Numbered from the stretch's first letter, positions 8,974 through 18,636 are shown. The stretch is DNA of 64,000 nucleotides from Shewanella benthica (GCA_023284085.1 JAKVHY010000028.1:1-64000); one strand, 5' to 3'. A program made the numbers and translations. The notes: a model not told the origin generated them from the letters alone.

Positions 8974-10746
8974 GTGTCGAACGATGCTCTGAAGGAAAAC
9001 ACGCCATTTCAGCCACAAGTACACATAGATCTTTGTCACTTCTCAAATGAACTCACCTTATTAAGCGGTTGGTTTACCCACCAATCTCAATCACCAGAGT
9101 TAGAACTTCTCACGAACCTCGATGGTGAGTCACTGAATCAACATTGGTTATCTCTTAACAGGCAAGATGTTGAGGAAGTCCTTCAGTTGAATGATGACAC
9201 ATCTTGTTCCGGCTTTATCTGGATTGGTGATACAACAGGACTCGACCCTTCGTGTTTACACATTATGGTTGAAGGTTCTGGCTTTCCATTCTCAGGGTTT
9301 TCTCCTCAAAGTGTTATTGAAATGGAGACTGTGATTAGTGTACTTGGTGATGTAAAAGAACAGTTTATCAGCACTGCTGAAGAGTTAAGCATCATTAAAT
9401 CAAAAGAGAGCACCGAGCTTGTTGGGGAGCTATCCACTGACAGTAGGCAAGTTGAGCACTTCTTTGATCATTGTTTTATTACAGATTCAAACCTAGTTCA
9501 TTTCAAAGGTTGGTTGTTACATGCTCAACCAGAGTCTGTATTTCTTATCGATAAAGAAGGGAGAAAGTTAGATTGCACATCAAGTTTTATGACTTATTAT
9601 CGTGCCGATATTTTCAATAAGTTGCAGATGAAAGGCTCAGATCTAGAGGCTGGCTTTATTGGAGTATATCGTCTTGAAGCAGATTTTGTTCCTGTTGAAG
9701 TGTCTATTCATTTTGCGGATGCTACAAGAATAAAAAGTAACATTAGCAATGGTGAGGGGAAAATCACAAAACTCGAAGCATTGAAAGATTTATTAAATGC
9801 GGTCGATGTGCATGCTAGTCATTTCTTTAACACTGGCTACCCGGTAGTGTTGGAACTGGTCAATGAAATTTGGCAGGGGGGGGAGTCGCTGGATGGACTC
9901 GAAGCCGAAATAAAAACTTATGGAACGGTGACCCCTGACCCAAAGGTTTCATTGGTGATCCCTATTTACGGTAGGTACGACTTTATTCAGCACCAAATAC
10001 TCAAGTTTTGTCGTGATCCTGACTTCTCTAACCATGAAATAATCTATGTATTAGATGACCCTAAGATTGAACGTGAGTTTAATATAGCTTGTCATGGTGT
10101 TTATGAAACTTATAAACATGCTTTTAAAACTGTCTATGCAGGCGAAAATCTTGGTTTTGCAGGTGCTAATAATCTTGGAGTGAGTGTTGCGTCTGGTCAG
10201 TACATTCTTGCTCTTAATTCAGATGTACTACCCAGCAATCAAGGTTGGCTAACTAGGCTCGTCACTAAATTTAACACACTTGATGATGCTGGTATTTTGG
10301 GAACCAAACTTGTTTATGAAGATAACACCATTCAGCATCTAGGCATGTCTTTCGAGCATGATGCTTATTATCCCGGGGTGTGGATGAATCACCACCCTAA
10401 TAAAGGTATCCCTGAACCATTAGTTTTCGCTGACAAAACAACGGCAGTAGAAGCGGTTACAGGAGCATGTATGTTGATGAAGAAGGACTTTTTTATCAAG
10501 TTAAAAGGATTTGATACCCGCTATGTATTAGGTGACTTTGAAGATTCAGATCTTTGTTTGAAATGTCATCAACATCAACACAAAATATATTTAGACTCCG
10601 AAGAGAAACTATTTCATTTGGAGCGTTTATCTCAAAACCTGGTTGATAGTGGTGACTGGAAGTTTAAGTTAACGATTTTGAATGGTTTGTATCAGATGCA
10701 AAAGTGGGGCAACAAAATTTCAGAGGTAAAACGTATTCATGAATAA
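8974..10746 (+). CDS. GT2 glycosyltransferase with long N-terminal extension
   Basis: The GT2 (GT-A fold) domain occupies roughly the last 280 residues: VSLVIPIYGRYDF, then NLGFAGANNLG, an ALNSDVLP metal-binding aspartate motif, AVTGACMLMKK and a GDFEDSDLC catalytic-base segment. The first 300 residues appear to contain two related beta-rich units (LSGWFTH and FKGWLLH). I placed the start at GTG 8974 because AAGGAAG lies just upstream; a TTG at 8956 is in frame. The gene overlaps the next by eight bases. It likely transfers a sugar from a nucleotide donor onto the growing polysaccharide repeat at the cytoplasmic membrane; the sugar is unknown. Confidence 0.85.
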   Translation: MSNDALKENTPFQPQVHIDLCHFSNELTLLSGWFTHQSQSPELELLTNLDGESLNQHWLSLNRQDVEEVLQLNDDTSCSGFIWIGDTTGLDPSCLHIMVEGSGFPFSGFSPQSVIEMETVISVLGDVKEQFISTAEELSIIKSKESTELVGELSTDSRQVEHFFDHCFITDSNLVHFKGWLLHAQPESVFLIDKEGRKLDCTSSFMTYYRADIFNKLQMKGSDLEAGFIGVYRLEADFVPVEVSIHFADATRIKSNISNGEGKITKLEALKDLLNAVDVHASHFFNTGYPVVLELVNEIWQGGESLDGLEAEIKTYGTVTPDPKVSLVIPIYGRYDFIQHQILKFCRDPDFSNHEIIYVLDDPKIEREFNIACHGVYETYKHAFKTVYAGENLGFAGANNLGVSVASGQYILALNSDVLPSNQGWLTRLVTKFNTLDDAGILGTKLVYEDNTIQHLGMSFEHDAYYPGVWMNHHPNKGIPEPLVFADKTTAVEAVTGACMLMKKDFFIKLKGFDTRYVLGDFEDSDLCLKCHQHQHKIYLDSEEKLFHLERLSQNLVDSGDWKFKLTILNGLYQMQKWGNKISEVKRIHE

Positions 10747-11953
10747 GGTTCTCATAGTAGCACATGGCCATCCCGAGTTGAACAAGGGAGGGGGCGAACA
10801 AGCCGCTTACAATCTCTTTCAAGAGTGTCTTGCTCAGGGAGATGATGCTTATTTTCTTGCCCGGACCGATGCTATTCCTCATGGTGGAGCAGCATTTTCA
10901 TGTTTAGGTTCTGAAAGAGAGATTCTTTTTCATACTACTCATGACGATGAGTTTCTTTTTTCAAATATCAAGACAAGACATCTTTGGCGCGATTTTTCAG
11001 ATTTAATTAAAAAGATAAACCCAGATGTTATTCATTTTCATCATTATTTCTTGTTGGGTATTGAAATGTTTCAAGTGGTTAAGCAATTAATGCCTGAGAC
11101 CAAGATAACACTGACATTACATGAGTATTATGGGATATGCGCGAATTCTGGTTTGATGCTAAAAGCTAAAACGGACAAGCTTTGCTATAAATCTGGAACT
11201 TTGGCATGTAGTCAGTGTTTGCCAACGAAATCGCCTGGTGATCTATTTTTACGTAAAGAATATATCATGCAGCAGTTTGATTTAATCGATCAGTTTATTT
11301 CACCATCACAATTCCTAAAACAAAGGTACGTAGACTGGGGGCTGTCTGCAGAAAAAATTGCAGTCCTAGAGAATGGTCAACCTGAAGTAGCAAGCCTTCC
11401 CTTGAAAACACAGGGCACTAAAGTACGCTTGACCTATATAGGTCAAATCAATCGGTTTAAAGGGCTAGATGTGCTTCTCGATGCTCTGTTACTTTTAGAT
11501 CGAAATGAACGAGCTGATTTTCAGCTAGATATTCATGGTGCTAATTTCTCGGCTCAAACTTCAGATTTTCAAAAGAGTATCGCGACTAAACTGAAACGTT
11601 TAGGCAGTACCGTTTGTATGCATGGTTCCTATGAGCCCCATGAACTAGCGAGTATTTTGGAAGATACTGATTGGGTGATCGTTCCTTCTGTGTGGTGGGA
11701 AAACTCGCCGATGGTGATACAGGAGTCTCTCAATTATGGAAGGCCCTTGATCGTCAGTGATATCGGTGGCATGGCAGAGAAAGTAAAGCACATGCACAAT
11801 GGATTACAGTTTAGAGCGGGTAAAGCAAGCTCATTGATGCAGACTTTAAAGTTAATTGTTTCAGAGCCTGAATTAAGAGATAGATGTGCGAGCAATATCG
11901 AGAAGCCACTGACTATTAAGCAAGCGTATAGTCAAATCAAGAGTCTTATTTAA
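10739..11953 (+). CDS. GT4-family glycosyltransferase (GT-B fold)
   Basis: This 404-residue protein has the two Rossmann halves of a GT-B enzyme. The N-terminal half begins VLIVAHGHPELNKGGGEQAA, and the C-terminal half includes LTYIGQINRFKGLDVLLDAL and an SVWWENSPMVIQESLNYGRP segment carrying the donor-binding glutamate of GT4 enzymes. A small Cys-containing insert (CYKSGTLACSQCLP) near residue 150 is common in this group. The gene overlaps the upstream GT2 gene by eight bases and is followed after seven bases by a sulfotransferase, consistent with one operon. Donor and acceptor are not predictable. Confidence 0.87.
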   Translation: MNKVLIVAHGHPELNKGGGEQAAYNLFQECLAQGDDAYFLARTDAIPHGGAAFSCLGSEREILFHTTHDDEFLFSNIKTRHLWRDFSDLIKKINPDVIHFHHYFLLGIEMFQVVKQLMPETKITLTLHEYYGICANSGLMLKAKTDKLCYKSGTLACSQCLPTKSPGDLFLRKEYIMQQFDLIDQFISPSQFLKQRYVDWGLSAEKIAVLENGQPEVASLPLKTQGTKVRLTYIGQINRFKGLDVLLDALLLLDRNERADFQLDIHGANFSAQTSDFQKSIATKLKRLGSTVCMHGSYEPHELASILEDTDWVIVPSVWWENSPMVIQESLNYGRPLIVSDIGGMAEKVKHMHNGLQFRAGKASSLMQTLKLIVSEPELRDRCASNIEKPLTIKQAYSQIKSLI

Positions 11954-11960
11954 GCTTATT

Positions 11961-13142
11961 ATGTATAACTATTTTTTAGATGTATCAAACACCTTAGAAG
12001 TCGAAGTGCAAAGTCCTACTCTAGGCCAAATAGCGTTACCGAGTATTGTGGTAAAAGGCTATGTAATAACAAATGAAGCACTTAAAAGTATTGCCTGTGA
12101 TCCGTTATTTGATGACGAGATAGCTTTTGATGTAGAGCTTCATGATGCTCCGAGGCTGCGTAAAGAGCTGAATATTAAAGATAGTGACCACCTATGTCGT
12201 TTCAAGATAGTTCTGAATGCTGAAAAACTCGTGGATGATCTTCATTTCGCCATTTCGGCCTTAACGGCTAGTGGGTTAACTTTAAAGTTAGCAAGTGGAT
12301 TTATCCAGCCTGTTGAACCAATAAAAGATGTCGTGTTTGTCGTTGGTTCGCCTCGCTCAGGAACGTCGGCTCTAGGTAAGTCACTAAGGCGTGGTTTAAA
12401 AGCAAATGCACATGGTGAGTCCCATGTTATAGAGGGTTTTGATAAGATTTTAGAGACTCATAATGAGTTTTTTGAGCACTCAGTTACGGCTAAAGTGAAG
12501 GGTAACTTTGTTAATCAACTCCCATCAACAGTTTTTTTAGCCGAACAGCTGACAGTGCTACGCCGATTATACAAGCGTTATTATGGGAGCCAGGTGCATT
12601 TAGATAAAACTCCCGGTATCCCCATGTTAAATGCTTTACCGTTAGCCATGATGGCGTGGCCTAATGCCAAAGTCATATTCTGCAAGCGACGTGGGATGGA
12701 AAATATCGCTTCACGCATCATAAAGTTTCCAAATGTGACATTTGAGGCGCATTTGAAGCAGTGGCGAGCGTCATTTACGACTTGGAGGTGTAGTAAACAG
12801 AAGTTGAATAAGCGTTTGAGAAATAACGATTGGTTTATTGAAGTCGATCAAAGAGATATGGCTATATCTCCGTCAGCTATTTCACAACGGTTAGTTGATT
12901 TTTTGTTGATAAGCGAGCGACAAGGAAAAGCAATCTTAAAAGCGCTAAACGGGGACAAACCAGAACAGACCTTTGCCCTAGATAGCCCGGTAAAAGCAAT
13001 GAAGGACTTTGGTTGGAGTCGGGACCAAGAGGAGTTATTTCAGGTTTACTGCTCCAAAGAGATGGAGCGACAAGGGTATTCATTCGATGAAAGCTACTTT
13101 TCTAATTTTGCACAGAGTGTTGTAAAGGCGATTATAAAATGA
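11961..13142 (+). CDS. Sulfotransferase with N-terminal beta domain
   Basis: Residues about 125-393 form a P-loop sulfotransferase domain. FVVGSPRSGTSALGKS near residue 127 matches the 5'-phosphosulfate-binding loop for PAPS. KVIFCKRRGMENIASRI near residue 230 matches the 3'-phosphate-binding segment, with conserved Arg and a Ser after it. The first 120 residues look like a beta-rich domain similar in pattern to the N-terminus of the GT2 enzyme at 8974. The gene sits seven bases after the GT4 gene and overlaps the next sulfotransferase by four bases (ATGA). It probably sulfates the polysaccharide or a glycolipid intermediate; the acceptor is unknown. Confidence 0.82.
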   Translation: MYNYFLDVSNTLEVEVQSPTLGQIALPSIVVKGYVITNEALKSIACDPLFDDEIAFDVELHDAPRLRKELNIKDSDHLCRFKIVLNAEKLVDDLHFAISALTASGLTLKLASGFIQPVEPIKDVVFVVGSPRSGTSALGKSLRRGLKANAHGESHVIEGFDKILETHNEFFEHSVTAKVKGNFVNQLPSTVFLAEQLTVLRRLYKRYYGSQVHLDKTPGIPMLNALPLAMMAWPNAKVIFCKRRGMENIASRIIKFPNVTFEAHLKQWRASFTTWRCSKQKLNKRLRNNDWFIEVDQRDMAISPSAISQRLVDFLLISERQGKAILKALNGDKPEQTFALDSPVKAMKDFGWSRDQEELFQVYCSKEMERQGYSFDESYFSNFAQSVVKAIIK

Positions 13143-14152
13143 CCCGAGTTATCTTACATATTGGAACAGAAAAAACGGGTACAACAAGTATTCAGCATTT
13201 TCTTAGTGAAAATCGACAACAACTGTTGAAGCATGGCGTGCTCTACCCTCATATTGGCCCTAGGAGTGATGCCCACTTTGATCTCGTCAATGCCTTACAT
13301 CCTTTGGATAATAATGGTAGACGTATGGAGTTTTTACCTCCCGTTACTCACGATGATGATTATTATTGGAATGCCTTATCAGCCTGTATTGAAGATAATA
13401 GAGATAAGACTATTATCTTAAGTGCGGAGCATTTTAGCTCAAGACTTAAAAATAATGCCCTCGGTTATATCCGCGATTTCTTTGATAAATTAGACATTAA
13501 ACCTGAGATATTGATTTATCTGCGACCACAGGAAGAATATATCGAATCTTCATATTCAACTGCGATTAAATCGGGTAGCCACCAGACATTTGAACAGGTG
13601 ATGAAACAGTACCAGAGACAGCCACATCGTTACAATTATTCTATATTACTCGCATTATGGGGTGATTTTTTTGGTCAAGAAAAAATTTGTGTCTTTCCCT
13701 ATCAGAAAGAAGTGATTGGTAAAGATATTCGCCTGCATTTCATGACATTTCTTGGTATCCATGCTATCGATGATTTTTTGTTACCAAACAAGATCTTAAA
13801 TAAGAAGTGGGACTGTTCTACGCTTGAGTTGGCGCGTATGCTAAATCATCCTAATCTAGGTTTGAATAAGCAACAAAGAGAATTACTACTGAATAGGTTT
13901 AGGCCTTTGCTCGCAGAGCTAAATATTGCAACGAAAAAAACGTCATTGATGACAACTGAAGAAGTCATGGTCGTGCGAGATTTTTTTAAAGATTCGAATG
14001 CACTGGTAGCTAAAAAGTATCTTACTGAACACAAAGAGCTATTCACTCTGCCTGTTATTAAAAATGACAGCAAACTTCTCCCTCCGGCATTAACCAAGTT
14101 AGATCTGGTCAAACTCTTAGCTGCAGTTGGATTGTCTGATGAGGTTAAGTAA
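13139..14152 (+). CDS. Sulfotransferase-like protein (HIGTEKTGTTSIQ type)
   Basis: The 337-residue protein opens with VILHIGTEKTGTTSIQHFL, a P-loop of the PAPS-binding kind. Residue region 118-135 (ILIYLRPQEEYIESSYSTAI) corresponds to the 3'-phosphate-binding strand and helix with Arg and Ser. It is a paralogue of the proteins at 17589 and 21609, which share the motif and the ENR..L.K.GV.YP pattern. It overlaps the upstream sulfotransferase by four bases and ends the first run of genes; 346 gene-free bases follow. An O-sulfotransferase acting on a glycan is the best guess. Confidence 0.75.
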   Translation: MTRVILHIGTEKTGTTSIQHFLSENRQQLLKHGVLYPHIGPRSDAHFDLVNALHPLDNNGRRMEFLPPVTHDDDYYWNALSACIEDNRDKTIILSAEHFSSRLKNNALGYIRDFFDKLDIKPEILIYLRPQEEYIESSYSTAIKSGSHQTFEQVMKQYQRQPHRYNYSILLALWGDFFGQEKICVFPYQKEVIGKDIRLHFMTFLGIHAIDDFLLPNKILNKKWDCSTLELARMLNHPNLGLNKQQRELLLNRFRPLLAELNIATKKTSLMTTEEVMVVRDFFKDSNALVAKKYLTEHKELFTLPVIKNDSKLLPPALTKLDLVKLLAAVGLSDEVK

Positions 14153-14498
14153 AGCATCTGCGCTGTTGATTTAACCGCTTCTGGTCTGATGTACATATGC
14201 ACTAGGCTTGGATCTAGCCTTAAAGCTCAGATTTGAAATATTTTACAGTAGAGCGAGTGTTATGGGGGGGGAATGTCCCATTTCTAATGGGAAAGCTCTT
14301 ATATGGCACGAACCTGGACACACTTATGTTGCTTACTTTAGTTGAGCGAGTGTCAATGGAATTGTGACATATAGCGGCTTTAGCTATTTACTCTCATTGG
14401 TTTGAAACGTAAAATATATCGGCTTTATATTTTTCCAGCTAATATAGACCTTTTAGATATAATCAAGGTCGAAAATTCATTAAATAAGTATAGGTTCT
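14153..14498 (+). promoter_or_regulatory. Gene-free spacer with hairpins and a -10-like box
   Basis: No gene is seen here. A weak AGGCT/AGCCT hairpin (about 14203-14220) may terminate the upstream operon, and TCCCATT-TCT-AATGGGA (14276-14292) is a perfect seven-pair hairpin just after a run of eight G. Two imperfect copies of GAGCGAGTGT lie near 14251 and 14344. TATAAT at 14458-14463 is a possible -10 box for the following gene, with only a weak -35. Confidence 0.4.
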
Positions 14499-15569
14499 AT
14501 GGATCCAGTTTTAGATAAGGGATTTCGCTCTCCCCAGTTAGCCGCGTTTGGTACTACATTTTTAGGCCCTCTCTTAAATTTCTTTGCCGGAGAGTTACTT
14601 CAAGATGCAGAAAAGCATAAGCAGAAACTCTTTTTTTTAGCTAGGGAAGGTTATTGGTTAGAAAAAGCTTATCAAACGCATGTACAGGGCAGTGAAAAGC
14701 ACTCCGAGAGTGAGTACCTACTTGCTTCACGCGCTTTCATGTTCAAAGTGATGCTCGATGATCCTCGAAGCTATCCATATTCATTGAAAAATGAGTTTAA
14801 TGGAACGTTTTATGAGCTTTTACGTTCGCGTTTTTTGATTAGTAACAGTTCTATTCAGCAAATTTTTGGGTTAGAAACACAACAAACTACTATCTCTTTG
14901 CCTAAGGACCTCAATAAAGTACGGAAAGTATTGCTTAGCAATCAAAAAGCATTAACTGATTTGATTGAACCAACCAAAACTGCCTACTTAAAGTATCTTA
15001 ACTCAATCGGTGCAACTAAGGGCCTTGTGTTGCATTTAGTTGATGTGGGCTATTCAGGTACAATTCAAAAACTTATGACACTATTACTTGAAAAAGACAC
15101 TGTAGGACATTATTTGATCTCCTCTAAACCCGGTGTCCATCAAGTGAAAGGCAATACCGCGACGATGAAAGGTTGCTTACAAGAAGGGGTCAAACTTAGA
15201 GATGGTTACATACCACTCGATCGATCAATGTTTCTTGAAGCGCTAATGACTGCGCCGAACGGTCAATTTCAAGACATTCGGATGAATGAGCTTATAGAAA
15301 ATAAGTTTGATTTTTACTATGGTCGTCAAGTTAATGCACAAAAGTATTTTCACGAACTTGAACAAGTTATGAATGGGGCGATTGAACACGTCAACCATTG
15401 TGCTTACCATGGTATAGCTTATAGCGGTGCTGAGGTTGAAACGATTTATAGTCACTATGTTACTTACCGTAATATGATCCCTCGTTCTTCTCATCACCTC
15501 TTCGCAATCGACGACGACGTTGCTGGCAACGGTACCGTTGATTCACTGCAGTTTTTTGGATTGAAATAA
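14499..15569 (+). CDS. Protein resembling the C-terminal domain of COG5610-type HAD proteins
   Basis: This 356-residue protein contains LGPLLNFFAGELL followed by KLFFLAREGYWLEKAYQ and YLLASRAFM, and later VDVGYSGTIQKLM. The same blocks occur C-terminal to a HAD domain in large polysaccharide-cluster proteins (COG5610). Here the HAD domain is encoded separately in the next gene, which starts inside this gene's stop codon (TAATG overlap at 15569). The two products probably act together in glycan assembly. The biochemical function is unknown. No signal peptide or membrane segment is evident. Confidence 0.6.
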   Translation: MDPVLDKGFRSPQLAAFGTTFLGPLLNFFAGELLQDAEKHKQKLFFLAREGYWLEKAYQTHVQGSEKHSESEYLLASRAFMFKVMLDDPRSYPYSLKNEFNGTFYELLRSRFLISNSSIQQIFGLETQQTTISLPKDLNKVRKVLLSNQKALTDLIEPTKTAYLKYLNSIGATKGLVLHLVDVGYSGTIQKLMTLLLEKDTVGHYLISSKPGVHQVKGNTATMKGCLQEGVKLRDGYIPLDRSMFLEALMTAPNGQFQDIRMNELIENKFDFYYGRQVNAQKYFHELEQVMNGAIEHVNHCAYHGIAYSGAEVETIYSHYVTYRNMIPRSSHHLFAIDDDVAGNGTVDSLQFFGLK

Positions 15570-17596
15570 TGAATTTTAGAAGCGTTATTAACAATAAACT
15601 TCCTAGGGTTGCCAAGTTTATTAAGACCAATCCCAAAGTACTTGCTTTAGCGAAGAAAGTGGAAGCAAAGGTCAATACCCAACAATTTAGGCTTGCCCAA
15701 AGTAGATCCAACAAGCCTAGTTTTACACTAAAAGAAATGACCCACTTCTTGAATTCCGCTAAGTCTATGGATCTATTTGATTATTCTTGGTACAGCAAAA
15801 GCCAAAGACGCACTTTTTCATGTGAACTTGAAGCATTCGAAGATTTTATTCATAAAAGTCATTTCTCTAATGTCAACCCAAGTGCTAGTTTTGACACTGA
15901 AATTTACTATAAAGCGAATACAGATATATACCATCTAGGTGAAAATGCACTCTTGCATTACATCGGAAGTGGTAAAGCAGAGGGGCGAATGTCCTCTGCT
16001 GCAGTTAGCAAGTGGCGCCCAAGTATTACACTGGATACTAGTGCGGATAAAGAGTGTAGCTCCTTCAAAATTGCTGTTTGTTTGCATATTTTTTACGATG
16101 ATTTTATCGATTATTATGCGAGTTGTCTGAAGAACTTCCCAAGCAAAGTTGATCTGTTTATCAGTGTTAGTGATGAAAAGTTTGTTGCTTTAGTCGATGA
16201 AAAATTAACTTCGTTAAGTACTGTAAATAAGACAGAAGTCAGGGTAGTACCCAATCGTGGGCGTAACTTTGGGCCTATGCTTGTCGAGTTTTCTAAGGAG
16301 CTTCTTAGTTACGATCTGTTTTGTCACTTACACTCGAAGAAATCACTCTATTCGGGCCGGCAGCAGACACAGTGGGCCGATTACTTAGGGGAATATTTGC
16401 TTAATGACAAACATGTGATAAAGCAGGTATTAAATCAGTTCGATAGTGATCCTGAATGTGGCATTTACTACCCGACATCGTTTTGGATGATGCCGAACTG
16501 GGTTAACCATTGGTTAAAAAACAAGCCTTTTAGCAATAAGATGGTCGACGAGTGGGGAATAGAATTAAAATCAGACTTTTTGCCTTATCCTGCTGGTGGC
16601 ATGTTTTGGGCAAGGCCTAGTGCCTTGAAACAGTTGTTAGATAAAGATTACCAGTATGAGGATTTTCCTGCAGAGCCCTTGCCCAATGATGGTTCTGAGC
16701 TACATGCTTTAGAGCGTGGTCTAGGATTATTAGCTGAAAAAAATGGCTTTAAACAGCTTTTTTATTATCCTCCTTCTGGAGAACTGACATTTGACCAAAC
16801 ATATATTTTGGCCAGTTATGTCAATACTTATGAAGGGATTGAAAATCAATTAGCACCCTTCGAAACCATTTCATTTGATGTCTTTGATACTTTAGTGAGG
16901 CGGAGATTTTTTGTCCCTGATTATGCAAAATTGTTACTCGGCAAGAAGCTGGTTAGTGATGGGATAATTGACGATGCACACGAGTTTGTTAAACAGCGTA
17001 ACTATGCTGAGTTTGCAGTCAGGCAACAGAAGAACTTTATTGGTGATGTGACCATTTTTGAAACCTATGCGCAACTGGCTACCAGTCTTCATTGGGATCA
17101 AGTTACAGCAAAGCACTATGCAAAGCTTGAGTTTGCTTTTGATTTAGAGATGATCGAACCAAAAAATGAAATGGTGGATGTCATCAATAACGCCATAATC
17201 ACAGGCAAAGAGGTGTTGGTGGTATCAGATACCTACTATACCGAATACCAAGTCAACATGATGTTACGTAAAGTGGGTGTGGCGAATGGCTATAGGCTAT
17301 TAGTCTCTAGTGAAACAGGCTTCAGAAAAGACAACGGCTCTATGTGGGCGTTTTTGAAAGAAGAGATAACCCAACCAGATAAGTTTATTCACGTAGGGGA
17401 CAATGCTGTTGCTGACTCCCAAATCCCCGGTGATTTTGGCTTTAATAATTATCATATTTTAAACCCGATTGACAAGTGGCAAGCCGCAGGTTGGGTTAAC
17501 CCCTTCCTAGGCGATAAGTCACTCGATGAGAAGGAGATCCTCAAGTGGGGACCTTTAGTCAGTCAATTCGGTCGTTTTCCATTTTTAGGTGAATAA
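15569..17596 (+). CDS. RgpF-like glycosyltransferase fused to a HAD domain
   Basis: This 675-residue protein has a rhamnan-synthesis-F-like domain at about 165-400, with IAVCLHIFYDDF, VVPNRGRNFGPML, FCHLHSKKS and YYPTSFWMMPN motifs of the RgpF family that builds rhamnose-glucose polymers. A HAD phosphatase-like domain follows at about 430-650: SFDVFDTLVRR supplies the nucleophile Asp, VVSDTYY the second motif and FIHVGDNAVAD the last. The first 165 residues include a CTWYS-like short repeat region (FDTEIYYKAN...GKAEGR) common in polysaccharide proteins. It overlaps both neighbours, by one base upstream and eight downstream. Rhamnosyl or related transfer is likely; the HAD role is unclear. Confidence 0.78.
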   Translation: MNFRSVINNKLPRVAKFIKTNPKVLALAKKVEAKVNTQQFRLAQSRSNKPSFTLKEMTHFLNSAKSMDLFDYSWYSKSQRRTFSCELEAFEDFIHKSHFSNVNPSASFDTEIYYKANTDIYHLGENALLHYIGSGKAEGRMSSAAVSKWRPSITLDTSADKECSSFKIAVCLHIFYDDFIDYYASCLKNFPSKVDLFISVSDEKFVALVDEKLTSLSTVNKTEVRVVPNRGRNFGPMLVEFSKELLSYDLFCHLHSKKSLYSGRQQTQWADYLGEYLLNDKHVIKQVLNQFDSDPECGIYYPTSFWMMPNWVNHWLKNKPFSNKMVDEWGIELKSDFLPYPAGGMFWARPSALKQLLDKDYQYEDFPAEPLPNDGSELHALERGLGLLAEKNGFKQLFYYPPSGELTFDQTYILASYVNTYEGIENQLAPFETISFDVFDTLVRRRFFVPDYAKLLLGKKLVSDGIIDDAHEFVKQRNYAEFAVRQQKNFIGDVTIFETYAQLATSLHWDQVTAKHYAKLEFAFDLEMIEPKNEMVDVINNAIITGKEVLVVSDTYYTEYQVNMMLRKVGVANGYRLLVSSETGFRKDNGSMWAFLKEEITQPDKFIHVGDNAVADSQIPGDFGFNNYHILNPIDKWQAAGWVNPFLGDKSLDEKEILKWGPLVSQFGRFPFLGE

Positions 17597-18632
17597 ATTG
17601 GTCGATTTAGTTTTACATCCAGGTCATTCCAAATGCGGTTCCACTACGATTCAGGATTTTATTTTTGAAAATCGAGAGATCTTTCGTAAGCGGGGTGTGT
17701 TTCTTCCTGACTTAAATTTCAACTTTCCTCATAGTAGTGATTATCAGTTTGATCTTACACATACGCCTAGGGACTATTTAGCGAAAATTCAAGCTGGTAA
17801 AGTGCCACTGTCTGATTTGGAACATAAATTAGATGACATGATTGAAAGAGCCAGTGAGCAGGGGTGTAGAAGGGTTATTATTTCTGCTGAAAACTTGATT
17901 AATGCGATTAGTGGTAAAATTACTAGTGAGATACATAGTCTATTTAATCGAAAGTTCAATAAGGTTAGAGTCGTATACTATATTAGGCGACAAGACTCGC
18001 TGTTGATATCAGCTTGGCAGCAGTGGGGTCACAAAACAGGTATATCTTTAGATGACTATATTAAGAAAATGTCCAGAACCAAATTTGGAGACTTTCTTTT
18101 TATAACTAGAAATCTAAAGAAACTATATTCAGGCCAAACTATAAAAGTGTGTCCATTAAGTCGAAAGGCTATGATAGGTGGTAACCTTCTTGCTGATTTT
18201 TGCTCACGAGCACAGATTAATACTAATGGCTTAGAATTAAATTTAGAAGCAAGTAATTCAGGATTAAGTAGTGCCTTATGTACTACATTATCAAGTATAT
18301 CAGATATTTATTCTGATGTTCATGACCAGAAAATAAAAAGCATTATTACTGAGTTGACGCCGAACTCTATTTTACTTCGTGACAAAAAATATTCAACTGA
18401 GTTGTCCCAAGAAGTTAAAGAATTGCTCTTTAACAAATTTCAAGAATCTAACAAGATTCTTGCGAAAAACCATTTTCCAAAAATAGATTTTGATGAAACG
18501 CTGTCCCTGAGTTCACTGATTGATAAGCCTACGAATGAAATTGATTCTTTACGTGAACGCATTACCAAGCTTGAAGATCTTTGTGCATTACAGATGGATA
18601 TGATTTTACAACTAAATAATTCTAAAGGTTAA
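17589..18632 (+). CDS. Sulfotransferase-like protein with altered P-loop (KCGST)
   Basis: The 347-residue protein begins LVLHPGHSKCGSTTIQDFIF, aligning with the KTGTTSIQ loop of the paralogues at 13139 and 21609 but with Cys and Ser at two loop positions. VRVVYYIRRQDSLLISAWQQ near residue 125 matches the 3'-phosphate-binding segment. The start GTG 17589 lies inside the end of the RgpF/HAD gene (eight-base overlap); TTG 17598 is an alternative. The C-terminal 25 residues are a predicted coiled coil (IDSLRERITKLEDLCALQMD). It is probably a PAPS-dependent enzyme acting on the glycan; activity with the altered loop is uncertain. Confidence 0.68.
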   Translation: MNKLVDLVLHPGHSKCGSTTIQDFIFENREIFRKRGVFLPDLNFNFPHSSDYQFDLTHTPRDYLAKIQAGKVPLSDLEHKLDDMIERASEQGCRRVIISAENLINAISGKITSEIHSLFNRKFNKVRVVYYIRRQDSLLISAWQQWGHKTGISLDDYIKKMSRTKFGDFLFITRNLKKLYSGQTIKVCPLSRKAMIGGNLLADFCSRAQINTNGLELNLEASNSGLSSALCTTLSSISDIYSDVHDQKIKSIITELTPNSILLRDKKYSTELSQEVKELLFNKFQESNKILAKNHFPKIDFDETLSLSSLIDKPTNEIDSLRERITKLEDLCALQMDMILQLNNSKG

Positions 18633-18636
18633 TGCT

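Noticed and set aside
14311..14330. TGGCACGAACCTGGAC, a sigma54-like -24 box before the gene at 14499
   Set aside because: The -12 position reads GGA instead of GC, no TGCAAA lies at the spacing seen elsewhere, and a TATAAT lies nearer the gene.
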